DNA of 14,936 nt, from the NCBI GenBank assembly GCA_027365515.1, contig DAHXMK010000292.1:1-14936 (forward strand). The letters are read 5' to 3'. Positions within the stretch are counted from its first letter, which is position 1. Every line of letters begins with the position of its first letter. Shown here in pieces: positions 8,517 through 14,936 of this stretch. A program made the translations under genes and the position numbers. The notes beneath the pieces are model-generated. The model saw nothing but the letters and a program-made list of their open reading frames with translations, did not search any database and had not been told where the DNA came from. This DNA comes from Candidatus Aminicenantota bacterium. Its GTDB lineage: Bacteria > Acidobacteriota > UBA4820 > DSQY01.

Positions 8517-10967
8517 GTGTTCACAAGAAGGATCGCAAGAGCGGCGCGTGTAACCGCGCGCAACGGGAAGGCGGCGTTTGCTGAAAACAGACGCCTCCTT
8601 TTATCCGTACTTGCGCTGTCGCTTCTGATTTTCCTCCCAGTGGTCCTCATGGTCTTCATAGCGATTGACAGAAGGGCGCGGCTGATCGTGCCGCCGGCCA
8701 CTCTTCTGTTCGAGGACTCCGGGGGGAGATTCTTGGCCGAGCTTTCGAGAGACGAGCAGAGGATGGGGTTCTGGCCTCTGCCGGAACCCATTCCAGAGAG
8801 AATCGCGAAAGCTACCCTTGCGGCGGAAGATTCAAGGTTCTACTCGCACCCCGGTGTTGACCCTCTGTCCATCTTGCGCGCCATGGGGGACGACATCATG
8901 CACATGAGGAGGGTCTCCGGTGCATCTACCATTGCAATGCAGGTGGCACGCCTGCAGAACCCGGCGAAAAGGAGCCTCTTCAACAAGGCGCTTGAAGGGC
9001 TGACGGCCATCGCCCTAACGGAGAGAGCGGGAAGGGAGAATATACTGCGGCACTATCTGACCATAGCGCCTTACGGAAACCAGAATTACGGCGCGGCCTA
9101 CGCCTCGCGCCGTTACTTCGACAAGCCACTCAACGACCTCACGTGGGCCGAGGCCGCTTTTCTCGCCTCCCTTCCCTGCATGCCCCGCCGCATGAACGTC
9201 TATACTTACAACGGGTGGCTGGCGGGCCAGGCCCGCGCGAGGCACGTTCTCTTCCGCCTTCGCCGCCTTGGGTGGGTGGGCGATGGCGACTACCTAATCG
9301 CGATGAGGCAGCTTCCGGGAATAGGACTGCTTCCCAAGGAGACCCGTCCATCCTCAATGCTCCATGCCGTATTAGCCATGGAGAAGATCTGCAAACACGA
9401 TCCAACTTTCCACCAAGAAAACCCAATAGTGAAAACCACCCTTGACATGGACATCCAGCGCACCGTCAGTTCAGTAGCCTCGGCCGCAATGTCACAGTTC
9501 AGAGCGGATGGTGCGGGAAACGTCGCCGTCATCGTGGCAAAGGCCGGATCCGGGGAGGTGCTCTCGTATCTTGGCTCCGAGGACTACCTCGATGAGAAAA
9601 ACAAGGGCGCCATAGACTACGCGCTGGTGCCCCGCTCCTCCGGAAGCACCCTCAAGCCTTTTATCTACGCGTTGGGTATGAGCGAGAAGGGATTCACCGC
9701 GGCGACCATGCTCACGGACGTAGGACTTACGCTGGATCCACGGACGGGCGTGTACATGATCAAGAATTACGACGAGAGCTATCTCGGCCCCATCCTTTAC
9801 AGAAACGCGCTGGCGAACAGCAGGAACATACCCGCCGTGAAGGTCCTTGAAGCGGTCGGCGTTGAGACGGCATACGGGCAGATGGCAAAGCTAGGACTGG
9901 TCAGGCGATGGCGCGATCCAAGGAACTATGGACTGACCCTCGCTCTTGGCGGGCTGAGCGTCAGGCTATGGGATTTGGTCGGCGCCTACGGAGTCCTTGC
10001 CAATGATGGAAGGCCTTTTGCGTTGACATGGTTTCCTGGTGGAAGAAAAGCTATCTCCGGGCAACAGATCATTCCAGAGGATATCGCAAGGCAGATAACG
10101 CTTTTCTTGTCTGATCCGATGGCCCGGCTGCCATCTTTTCCAAGGATGGGTTGGCTCGAATACCCGTTTCCGGTAGCCGTGAAAACCGGCACGTCCAAAA
10201 ACTATCGCGATGCATGGTGCGTCGCATATTCAAAGAAGTACATCGTTGGCGTCTGGGTGGGTCACCCGGACTACTATGGCATGAAGAGAAGGTGCGGGGC
10301 TGATTCCGCGGCAATGGTTGTGCACCAGATAATGGCGGTGCTTCACCACGACGATATGGCTGGGCTTTCCGACCTCTCTTTCCCTCCGCCCAGAGGGTAC
10401 GTGGCCAGGCGCATAGACCTGCTTTCTGGAAAACTTGCCCGAGAGGACACGCCCTACGTCGCCCTTGAATGGTTCAAGCCTGGCACTGAACCGGCCGAAG
10501 AGACTTCCGTCTACAGGACGGTGGCGGTGGACACGAGGACTGGCCTCGCCACGGATGAGAAATGCCCGGCGGAATTCAGGAGAGAGCAGAGGACCGTGGT
10601 CCTGGACCCGAAATTCGACCGTTGGGCCAAGCAGTCCGGGCTTGACGTTTTCTTGCGGCCGGAAGAACACCCCGAGAAATTTCTAGCGAATTTGTCGCCT
10701 TCGCTTAAGGTGACTTATCCTAGAAATGGCTCGCGTTTTCTGCCCGACCCGGAAACGCCGCCGGAGTTCGCGACCATTTCCCTTGAAGCCAGTGTCGAGC
10801 CGCCGGTTGGCCAGGTTCTTTGGTACGTGGACGGAAAGCCTTACGAGGTTGCCGACTATCCTTACTCCGCGAGATGGAGAATCAGCCCGGGCGCCCATAC
10901 ATTCCGCATAGGCCTGTCTTCCGCTCCGCTAACCAGCCCGCCAGTTAAGATAACCGTCGCGCGGTAA
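8517..10967 (+). CDS. pbpC: Penicillin-binding protein 1C (bifunctional glycosyltransferase/transpeptidase)
   Basis: Class A PBP of the 1C type, 816 residues, anchored in the inner membrane with its catalytic domains in the periplasm. A basic N-terminus precedes a single membrane helix at about 27-50. The GT51 domain has E104-D-S-R-F-Y-S-H-P-G-V-D with the catalytic Glu104, G-A-S-T-I-A-M-Q at 135-142, and the second conserved Glu at 160 (K-A-L-E). The transpeptidase domain has S377-T-L-K380, S435-R-N437 and K556-T-G-T-S. The last 90 or so residues form the C-terminal beta domain typical of PBP1C (BiPBP_C). The GTG at 8517 is the only ATG/GTG/TTG start that keeps the membrane anchor: a stop at 8490 lies upstream in frame and the next start is inside the helix. 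The nearest GAGG is about 12 bases upstream, so translation probably depends on coupling to the A2M gene, four bases away. Expected role: polymerises and cross-links glycan, proposed to repair wall damage where A2M traps proteases. Confidence 0.95.
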   Translation: MFTRRIARAARVTARNGKAAFAENRRLLLSVLALSLLIFLPVVLMVFIAIDRRARLIVPPATLLFEDSGGRFLAELSRDEQRMGFWPLPEPIPERIAKATLAAEDSRFYSHPGVDPLSILRAMGDDIMHMRRVSGASTIAMQVARLQNPAKRSLFNKALEGLTAIALTERAGRENILRHYLTIAPYGNQNYGAAYASRRYFDKPLNDLTWAEAAFLASLPCMPRRMNVYTYNGWLAGQARARHVLFRLRRLGWVGDGDYLIAMRQLPGIGLLPKETRPSSMLHAVLAMEKICKHDPTFHQENPIVKTTLDMDIQRTVSSVASAAMSQFRADGAGNVAVIVAKAGSGEVLSYLGSEDYLDEKNKGAIDYALVPRSSGSTLKPFIYALGMSEKGFTAATMLTDVGLTLDPRTGVYMIKNYDESYLGPILYRNALANSRNIPAVKVLEAVGVETAYGQMAKLGLVRRWRDPRNYGLTLALGGLSVRLWDLVGAYGVLANDGRPFALTWFPGGRKAISGQQIIPEDIARQITLFLSDPMARLPSFPRMGWLEYPFPVAVKTGTSKNYRDAWCVAYSKKYIVGVWVGHPDYYGMKRRCGADSAAMVVHQIMAVLHHDDMAGLSDLSFPPPRGYVARRIDLLSGKLAREDTPYVALEWFKPGTEPAEETSVYRTVAVDTRTGLATDEKCPAEFRREQRTVVLDPKFDRWAKQSGLDVFLRPEEHPEKFLANLSPSLKVTYPRNGSRFLPDPETPPEFATISLEASVEPPVGQVLWYVDGKPYEVADYPYSARWRISPGAHTFRIGLSSAPLTSPPVKITVAR

Positions 10968-11045
10968 CCTTTTTAGGCAGGCCTTGCCTGAGCGTGTTGA
11001 CTTATTAGGCCTTCGCTTTTTCGCTCTTGTTTGAGGCGGGCGGCG
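10968..11045. other. Convergent intergenic region with small competing hairpins
   Basis: These 78 bases separate the ends of pbpC (+) and gcvPB (-). Two overlapping hairpins can form: AGGCA/TGCCT (10975-10989, loop GGCCT) and CAGGC/GCCTG (10978-10990, loop CTT). The T-run at 10970-10974 lies before the hairpin for + transcripts and reads as A's after it for - transcripts, so neither direction shows a standard intrinsic terminator. The word AGGCCTT occurs twice. No gene is visible. Confidence 0.5.
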
Positions 11046-12500
11046 TCACCTCTTCCAAACGAGGCGCGGGTTGCGCGCGGCGGCGACCTCGTCCAGCCGC
11101 TTGCGGTAGGCCTCGTGCGGCGCTTTCTTCACAAGGTCTGGCGTCTCGCGCGCCTCCGCCACGATCTTCTCGACCGCCTCGACGAATCGGTCCATCTCCT
11201 CCTTTGGCTCGGTCTCGGTCGGCTCGATCATTATCGCGCCGTGGACTATCAGGGGGAAATAGACTGTCGGCGGATGAAAGCCGTAGTCTATGAGCCTTTT
11301 CGCGAAATCCATCGTGGTGACGCCGTTCGGCATCCCCTTGTCGCAGAAGACCACCTCGTGAAGCGTCGGGCCGTCGAACCCCAGTTCCAGTTTGCCAGTG
11401 AGTTTCGCTCGAAGATAGTTGGCGTTGAGGACCGCAAGCTCGCTGGCGCTCTTCAGCCCCTCGGCGCCCATCGTTTCTATGTAGGCAAGGGCGCGCGCCA
11501 GCACCAGAAAGTTGCCGTAAAAGCCCTGGACCTTGCCGATGGACATCGGCCTCTCGTAATCGAAGGAGTAACGCTCCTCTTTCTTGACGACGATGGGCAC
11601 TGGAAGGAAGGGTTCGAGGTGCGCCTTGCATGCGACCGGCCCGGCGCCGGGGCCTCCGCCTCCGTGCGGCGTGGAGAAGGTCTTGTGGAGATTGATGTGC
11701 ATCACGTCGGCGCCCCAGTCGCCCGGGCGCGTCACGCCCATCAGCGCGTTCAGATTGGCGCCGTCAATGTAAACTTGGCCGCCTTTGGCATGGAGGATTT
11801 CGCAGACCGCCTTAATGTTCTTCTCGAAGATGCCGAGCGTGTTGGGCACCGTCAGCATTATGGCCGCGACCTCTTCATTCATCCTGGCCTTTAGGGCCTC
11901 TACGTCAACGCAGCCGTCGGCCCCGCTCTTGAACTCCTCCACAGCGTAGCCCGCAAAGTGCGCGGAGGCGGGGTTGGTTCCGTGGGCGGAGTCGGGTATG
12001 AGGACGATCTTTCTCGGGTTGCCCTTCGCCTCGTGATATGCCCTTATGAGCTGCATTCCGGTGAATTCGCCGTGAGCGCCGGCCGCGGGCTGCAGCGTGC
12101 ATGCATCCATTCCGGAGATGGCGCAAAGCGACTCCTGGAGCGCGTGCATCAGTTCCAGGGCGCCCTGCGCCGTGGCCTCATCCTGAAGCGGGTGAACACC
12201 GGAGAGCCCCTCGTAGCGGCAGACCGCCTCGTTGATCTTCGGGTTGTACTTCATCGTGCAAGAGCCAAGCGGGTAGAGGCCCAAATCCACCGAATAGTTG
12301 CACGCCGAAAGCCTCGTGAAGTGGCGGATGACGTCAACTTCGCTAAGCTCCGGCAGCGCCACCGGTTCCTCTTTACGCGCCAGCGGCCCGAACGCGTCGG
12401 CAAACGACACCTCCGGCACGTCGCACTTTGGAAGCGAGGCGCCGTTTCTTCCGGGATGGTCCAACTCGAAAAGGAGCTTCTCTTCTATCTGGCGGCTCAT
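11046..12500 (-). CDS. gcvPB: Glycine dehydrogenase (decarboxylating) subunit 2, P-protein beta
   Basis: The PLP-binding half of the split glycine decarboxylase (P-protein). With GcvPA it decarboxylates glycine and passes the aminomethyl group to the lipoyl arm of GcvH, in the cytoplasm. The 484 residues from the ATG at 12500 match the usual length of about 480-490. Family motifs: L-Y-P-L-G-S-C-T-M-K-Y-N-P at 75-87, S-A-H-G-T-N-P-A-S-A at 171-180, D-G-A-N-L-N near 246, and the PLP lysine K273 in I-N-L-H-K-T-F-S-T-P-H-G-G-G-G. The frame stays open to 12566, but the ATG at 12500 is preferred because GGAGGTG sits four bases before it and the protein then begins like its homologues. The ATG overlaps the gcvPA stop as ATGA, indicating translational coupling and equal subunit supply. 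It is the last gene of the gcv operon in this window. Confidence 0.96.
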   Translation of the reverse strand: MSRQIEEKLLFELDHPGRNGASLPKCDVPEVSFADAFGPLARKEEPVALPELSEVDVIRHFTRLSACNYSVDLGLYPLGSCTMKYNPKINEAVCRYEGLSGVHPLQDEATAQGALELMHALQESLCAISGMDACTLQPAAGAHGEFTGMQLIRAYHEAKGNPRKIVLIPDSAHGTNPASAHFAGYAVEEFKSGADGCVDVEALKARMNEEVAAIMLTVPNTLGIFEKNIKAVCEILHAKGGQVYIDGANLNALMGVTRPGDWGADVMHINLHKTFSTPHGGGGPGAGPVACKAHLEPFLPVPIVVKKEERYSFDYERPMSIGKVQGFYGNFLVLARALAYIETMGAEGLKSASELAVLNANYLRAKLTGKLELGFDGPTLHEVVFCDKGMPNGVTTMDFAKRLIDYGFHPPTVYFPLIVHGAIMIEPTETEPKEEMDRFVEAVEKIVAEARETPDLVKKAPHEAYRKRLDEVAAARNPRLVWKR

Positions 12501-13837
12501 GCGGCACCTCCAAGAATCGAGGCCAGCTTGTCGCAGTCTTCCTTTGCCGTCCTCTCCGTGGCGCAAAGCAGGTAGCCGTTCTTGAGTTTCGGGTAATCCT
12601 TGAAGAGCGGATAGCCGCCTATGATCCCTTTCTTGAAAAGCTTTCCGTTCACCTTGGCCGAACCCTTGACGGAAACCGCGAACTCGTTGAAAACCGGTCC
12701 GCCGAAAAGCGGCTTGACGCCATTGGCTTCGAGCGCTCCCTTCAGGTAATGGGCCTTGCTGAGGTTCTGCCTCGCCAGCTCGGAAAGCCCTTTGCGGCCC
12801 ATCAGCGCCAGGTAAACGGTGGCGGCCAGCATGCAGAGCCCTTCGTTCGAGCAGATATTGGAGGTCGCCTTTTCACGGCGGATGTGCTGCTCGCGCGTCG
12901 TGAGGGTCAGGACGAAGCCTCTTCGGCCGTCCGCGTCAACCGTCTCGCCGCAGATGCGCCCCGGCATCTGCCTCATCAGCTCTTTCTTCGCCGTCATGAA
13001 CCCAAGGTAGGGGCCGCCGAAACCTACCGGCAGGCCGAAGGAGCGGGCGTCCCCGACGCAGAGGTCGGCGCCCTGCGGCCCCGGAGGCTCAAGCGCCGCC
13101 AGGGCCAGCGTCTCCGCCACTGCAACGGCCAGAATGGGCTTTTCGGAATTGAGCGCGACGCTGGAGATCGCCTTTACGTCCTCCACGACGCCGAAGAAGT
13201 TCGGCTGGCCCACAAGAAAAATGCAGGCGCCTTCCGCCGCTTTCGCGTAGGCCGAGAGGTCAACTCGGCCGTCGCTCCCGAAGGGAACTTCCTCCACCGC
13301 GAGGCCCAAGTGCTTCACGTATGTCCTGAGCACCGCCCGGTAGCTCGGATGCAGCGAGCGCGCCACGAGGATCTTCCTGCCTTTGCGCAGGCGGCTCGCC
13401 ATGAGCGCCGCCTCGGCCGTAGCCGAAGCGCCGTCGTAGAGCGATGCGTTGGAGACGTCCATTCCAGTGAGCCCAGCCATCATCGTCTGAAACTCGAAGA
13501 TGGCTTGCAGGGTCCCCTGCGCCATCTCAGGCTGATAAGGAGTGTACGAGGTGTAGAACTCGCTTCGGGACAGTATGGCGTCCACCGCCGCCGGAACGTA
13601 GTGGTCGTATGCGCCCGCCCCGAGGAAGCAGGGAAAGCACGAGGCAACGGTGTTTCTCGCGGCCCTGAGCGCGAAGCGCTCCTTGACTTCCGCCTCGGCC
13701 AAGCCTGATGGAATGGGCAGCGGCCCCCTCAGCTTCACCTCTTCTGGAATCGAGGAGAATAGGTCGTCCACGCTCTTGGCGCCAACGGCGCCGAGCATGT
13801 TTTTTACATCCTCGCCACTAGCAGGAAGGTAGTGCAT
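12497..13837 (-). CDS. gcvPA: Glycine dehydrogenase (decarboxylating) subunit 1, P-protein alpha
   Basis: The partner subunit of GcvPB in the two-chain P-protein; it has the same fold as the PLP half but lacks the PLP lysine. The 446 residues from the ATG at 13837 fit the family length. Typical blocks are H-Y-L-P at 2-5, F-L-G-A-G-A-Y-D-H-Y at 71-80, S-Y-T-P-Y-Q-P-E-M-A-Q-G at 97-108 and N-A-S-L-Y-D-G-A-S-A from 130. The frame extends upstream to 13894, but those extra 19 codons run through the hairpin of the spacer and do not resemble the family; AAGGAGA ends four bases before the chosen ATG. A Cys-Phe-Pro-Cys pair (67-70) sits just before the G-A-G-A-Y-D-H-Y block. The gene lies between gcvH (62-base gap) and gcvPB (4-base overlap). 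Confidence 0.96.
   Translation of the reverse strand: MHYLPASGEDVKNMLGAVGAKSVDDLFSSIPEEVKLRGPLPIPSGLAEAEVKERFALRAARNTVASCFPCFLGAGAYDHYVPAAVDAILSRSEFYTSYTPYQPEMAQGTLQAIFEFQTMMAGLTGMDVSNASLYDGASATAEAALMASRLRKGRKILVARSLHPSYRAVLRTYVKHLGLAVEEVPFGSDGRVDLSAYAKAAEGACIFLVGQPNFFGVVEDVKAISSVALNSEKPILAVAVAETLALAALEPPGPQGADLCVGDARSFGLPVGFGGPYLGFMTAKKELMRQMPGRICGETVDADGRRGFVLTLTTREQHIRREKATSNICSNEGLCMLAATVYLALMGRKGLSELARQNLSKAHYLKGALEANGVKPLFGGPVFNEFAVSVKGSAKVNGKLFKKGIIGGYPLFKDYPKLKNGYLLCATERTAKEDCDKLASILGGAA
12505..12511 (-). promoter_or_regulatory. Shine-Dalgarno site of gcvPB
   Basis: On the - strand this reads GGAGGTG, four bases before the ATG at 12500-12498. It fixes the gcvPB start 22 codons inside the longest open frame, and lies within the final codons of gcvPA. 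Confidence 0.8.
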
Positions 13838-13841
13838 AACG

Positions 13842-13848
13842 TCTCCTT
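13842..13848 (-). promoter_or_regulatory. Shine-Dalgarno site of gcvPA
   Basis: On the - strand this reads AAGGAGA, four bases before the ATG at 13837-13835. It decides the gcvPA start against the upstream in-frame start at 13894. Confidence 0.8.
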
Positions 13849-13878
13849 GGTATGCTTCGGCATGTTGAAGAATTGAAC

Positions 13879-13895
13879 CGTGCCTCCCGGGCACG
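13879..13895 (-). other. Perfect 6-bp hairpin in the gcvH-gcvPA spacer
   Basis: CGTGCC and GGCACG form a perfect GC-rich stem around a 5-base loop, beginning five bases past the gcvH stop. On the - strand it is followed by GTTCAATTCTTC, not a T-run, so it is not a standard intrinsic terminator. It may act in mRNA processing or protect the 3' end of the gcvT-gcvH part of the message. Confidence 0.5.
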
Positions 13896-13899
13896 CGGC

Positions 13900-14289
13900 T
13901 TAGTGGCCGCTTTCAGCTACGTACTTGGCGTACGCTTGAGCGTCCATAAGCCCTTCGGCCTCTTTGGCGTCGGAAAGCGTCACCTTCACTATCCAGCCGG
14001 CTCCGTATGGATCCTGGTTAAGGTACTCCGGGTGGTCGGCGAGCGCCTCATTTGTCTCGGCCACGGTGCCGGAGATGGGGCAGTTCAGTTCCGAGACGGC
14101 TTTGACGCTTTCGACGGTGCCCATCTGGGCTCCAGCAGTGACGCCGTCGCCGGGCTGGGGCGCCTCGACGAAAACGATGTCGCCCAACTCGTGCTGCGCG
14201 AAGTCGCTGACGCCGACGGTGCCGGTCTGCCCTTCGATCTTGACCCATTCGTGAGTCTTGGTGTACCTCAATCCGGACGGAATATTCAT
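13900..14289 (-). CDS. gcvH: Glycine cleavage system H protein (lipoyl carrier)
   Basis: The lipoyl-carrying shuttle of the glycine cleavage system: its lipoyl arm takes the aminomethyl group from the P-protein, delivers it to GcvT, and is reoxidised by the L protein (dihydrolipoyl dehydrogenase, not encoded here). The 129 residues match the family length. The lipoylation site is K63 in G-T-V-E-S-V-K-A-V-S; R-Y-T-K-T-H-E-W-V near the N-terminus and N-Q-D-P-Y-G-A-G-W near the C-terminus are also family signatures. The start at 14289 is preferred because GGAGG sits just before it; the in-frame TTG at 14301 overlaps that Shine-Dalgarno site and would add M-E-D-S. It follows gcvT by 95 bases and precedes gcvPA by 62. 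Confidence 0.97.
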   Translation of the reverse strand: MNIPSGLRYTKTHEWVKIEGQTGTVGVSDFAQHELGDIVFVEAPQPGDGVTAGAQMGTVESVKAVSELNCPISGTVAETNEALADHPEYLNQDPYGAGWIVKVTLSDAKEAEGLMDAQAYAKYVAESGH

Positions 14290-14293
14290 GGAA

Positions 14294-14300
14294 TCCTCCA
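14294..14300 (-). promoter_or_regulatory. Shine-Dalgarno site of gcvH
   Basis: On the - strand this reads TGGAGGA, four bases before the ATG at 14289-14287, and follows an A-rich tract (AAAAAAATT). It rules out the TTG at 14301 as the start. Confidence 0.8.
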
Positions 14301-14317
14301 AATTTTTTTATGCAGTC

Positions 14318-14350
14318 ATCAAGCGGCCTGGGCCGCCTTGAACTTCTTCA
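14318..14350 (-). CDS. Possible 10-codon ORF in the gcvT-gcvH spacer
   Basis: On the - strand an ATG at 14350 opens a short frame encoding M-K-K-F-K-A-A-Q-A-A and then TGA. A GGTGGA run lies one base before the ATG, too close for an ideal ribosome site. The frame is open upstream for eight more codons. It contains a GC-rich inverted repeat (GCGGC/GCCGC). It could be chance, a coupling mini-ORF or the tail of a decayed gene; I do not recognise it. Confidence 0.15.
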
Positions 14351-14384
14351 TGTCCACCGGCAAGCCTCTCTTGGTTCAATGGAG

Positions 14385-14936
14385 TCAGCCCTGCTTGGGC
14401 CTTTTGTAGTGAGGCTTCGCCACGACCTTGGCAGCGGCGCGCTTGCCTCTGATGTCAACTTCAAAAGGCGTCCCAGGCTGTGAAAGCTCCACGGGCAGGT
14501 AGCACATGCCAAGCGGCTTCTTAAGGTAAGGCGCCTGCGTGCCGCTCGTAACGTGGCCGACTTTATTGCCGCCAGAGTAACAATCCATTCCGTGCCTCGG
14601 TATGCCCCTATCCGTCAGCTCGAATGCGACCAGCTTCCGTCTCGTTCCCTCCGCCTTCTGCTTTTCCAAGGGGACTTTGCCGTTGAAGTCGCATCCCTTG
14701 TTGAGCTTGAGAATCCATCCGAGATCGGCGTCCAGCACTGTCGTCGTGTCGTCTATGTCGTTGCCGTAAAGCGCCATGCAAGCTTCCAGGCGCAGCGTGT
14801 CGCGCGCGCCCAACCCCGCCGGAATCAAGCCGTGCGCCTTTCCTTTTTCCAAAAGCAGCCTCCACAACTCGGGCGCCTTGGATGGAGGAAGGTAGATTTC
14901 GTAGCCGTCCTCACCCGTGTAGCCGGTCCGCGCGAG
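14385..14936 (-). CDS. gcvT: Aminomethyltransferase (T protein), C-terminal part only
   Basis: The tetrahydrofolate-dependent T protein of the glycine cleavage system, which releases ammonia from the aminomethyl-lipoyl arm of GcvH and forms 5,10-methylene-tetrahydrofolate. Only the last 184 codons or so, including the stop, are in the window; the start and the N-terminal half with the catalytic Asp lie to the right of it. The visible part begins L-A-R-T-G-Y-T-G-E-D-G-Y-E-I-Y, a hallmark of the family, followed by G-L-G-A-R-D-T-L-R-L-E-A. The C-terminal beta-barrel contains G-H-V-T-S-G-T and ends in P-H-Y-K-R-P-K-Q-G. It is the first visible gene of the gcvT-gcvH-gcvPA-gcvPB order on the - strand; the operon's promoter and any glycine riboswitch would be upstream of it, outside the window. 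Confidence 0.96.
   Translation of the reverse strand, partial: LARTGYTGEDGYEIYLPPSKAPELWRLLLEKGKAHGLIPAGLGARDTLRLEACMALYGNDIDDTTTVLDADLGWILKLNKGCDFNGKVPLEKQKAEGTRRKLVAFELTDRGIPRHGMDCYSGGNKVGHVTSGTQAPYLKKPLGMCYLPVELSQPGTPFEVDIRGKRAAAKVVAKPHYKRPKQG

Noticed and set aside
10970..10990. Hairpin with adjacent T-run as an intrinsic terminator
   Set aside because: The T's precede the hairpin for + transcripts and become A's after it for - transcripts, so the geometry is wrong in both directions.
11005..11631. 208-codon - strand frame ending past the gcvPB stop
   Set aside because: It is the +1 shadow of gcvPB; the conserved residues lie in the gcvPB frame, which ends properly at 11046.
12428..13708. 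Open frame of 426 codons on the + strand
   Set aside because: It is antisense to gcvPA, whose family motifs are certain; no recognisable domain or ribosome site. Shadow frame from GC-rich composition.
13866..13882. GGTTCAATTC on the - strand resembling a tRNA T-arm
   Set aside because: No complementary 5-bp T stem, acceptor stem or anticodon arm surrounds it.
14299..14301. TTG as an alternative gcvH start (adds M-E-D-S)
   Set aside because: It overlaps the Shine-Dalgarno site of the ATG at 14289, which gives the family-typical N-terminus.
13872..14380. 8-base inverted repeat (ATTGAACC / GGTTCAAT) flanking gcvH
   Set aside because: Too short and without further matching flanks; expected by chance at this distance and no sign that gcvH was inserted.
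14385..14936. Glycine riboswitch controlling the gcv operon
   Set aside because: It would be upstream of gcvT, outside the window; nothing like its aptamers was found inside.

Overview
The window is a piece of a GC-rich bacterial chromosome with two convergent gene blocks and almost no non-coding DNA. The organism is most likely a diderm (Gram-negative-type) bacterium: the + strand carries a secreted bacterial alpha-2-macroglobulin and penicillin-binding protein 1C, a pair known from the periplasm of such cells. The glycine decarboxylase P-protein is split into two subunits, as in many Firmicutes, Thermotogae, deltaproteobacteria and uncultured phyla, and unlike the single-chain P-protein of enterobacteria. 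The lineage cannot be named from this sequence alone.

Left block (+ strand, 1-10967): three tightly packed genes. The first is cut by the window edge; it encodes an unrecognised all-beta protein built from about nine repeats of roughly 95 residues that resemble pre-peptidase C-terminal (PPC) sandwiches. One base after its stop comes a 1971-residue alpha-2-macroglobulin with an intact C-T-E-Q thioester. Four bases further comes PBP1C (pbpC), a bifunctional peptidoglycan glycosyltransferase/transpeptidase. The A2M/PBP1C pair is the established periplasmic 'protease trap plus wall repair' module. The beta-repeat protein is a candidate extra partner and is the least explained part of the window.

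Middle (10968-11045): a 78-bp convergent intergenic region with small competing hairpins but no convincing intrinsic terminator.

Right block (- strand, 11046-14936): the glycine cleavage operon, transcribed right to left as gcvT (5' end outside the window), gcvH, gcvPA, gcvPB. Together the products give the T, H and P components that oxidatively cleave glycine to CO2, ammonia and methylene-tetrahydrofolate. The L protein is not here. gcvPA and gcvPB overlap by ATGA; gcvH, gcvPA and gcvPB each have a strong Shine-Dalgarno site that fixes the start. Any glycine riboswitch or promoter would lie upstream of gcvT, beyond the window.

I see no RNA gene, CRISPR array, insertion sequence or phage gene. 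The most interesting points are the repeat protein coupled to A2M, the acidic low-complexity insert and apparent lack of a lipobox in the A2M, and small structures in the gcv spacers.
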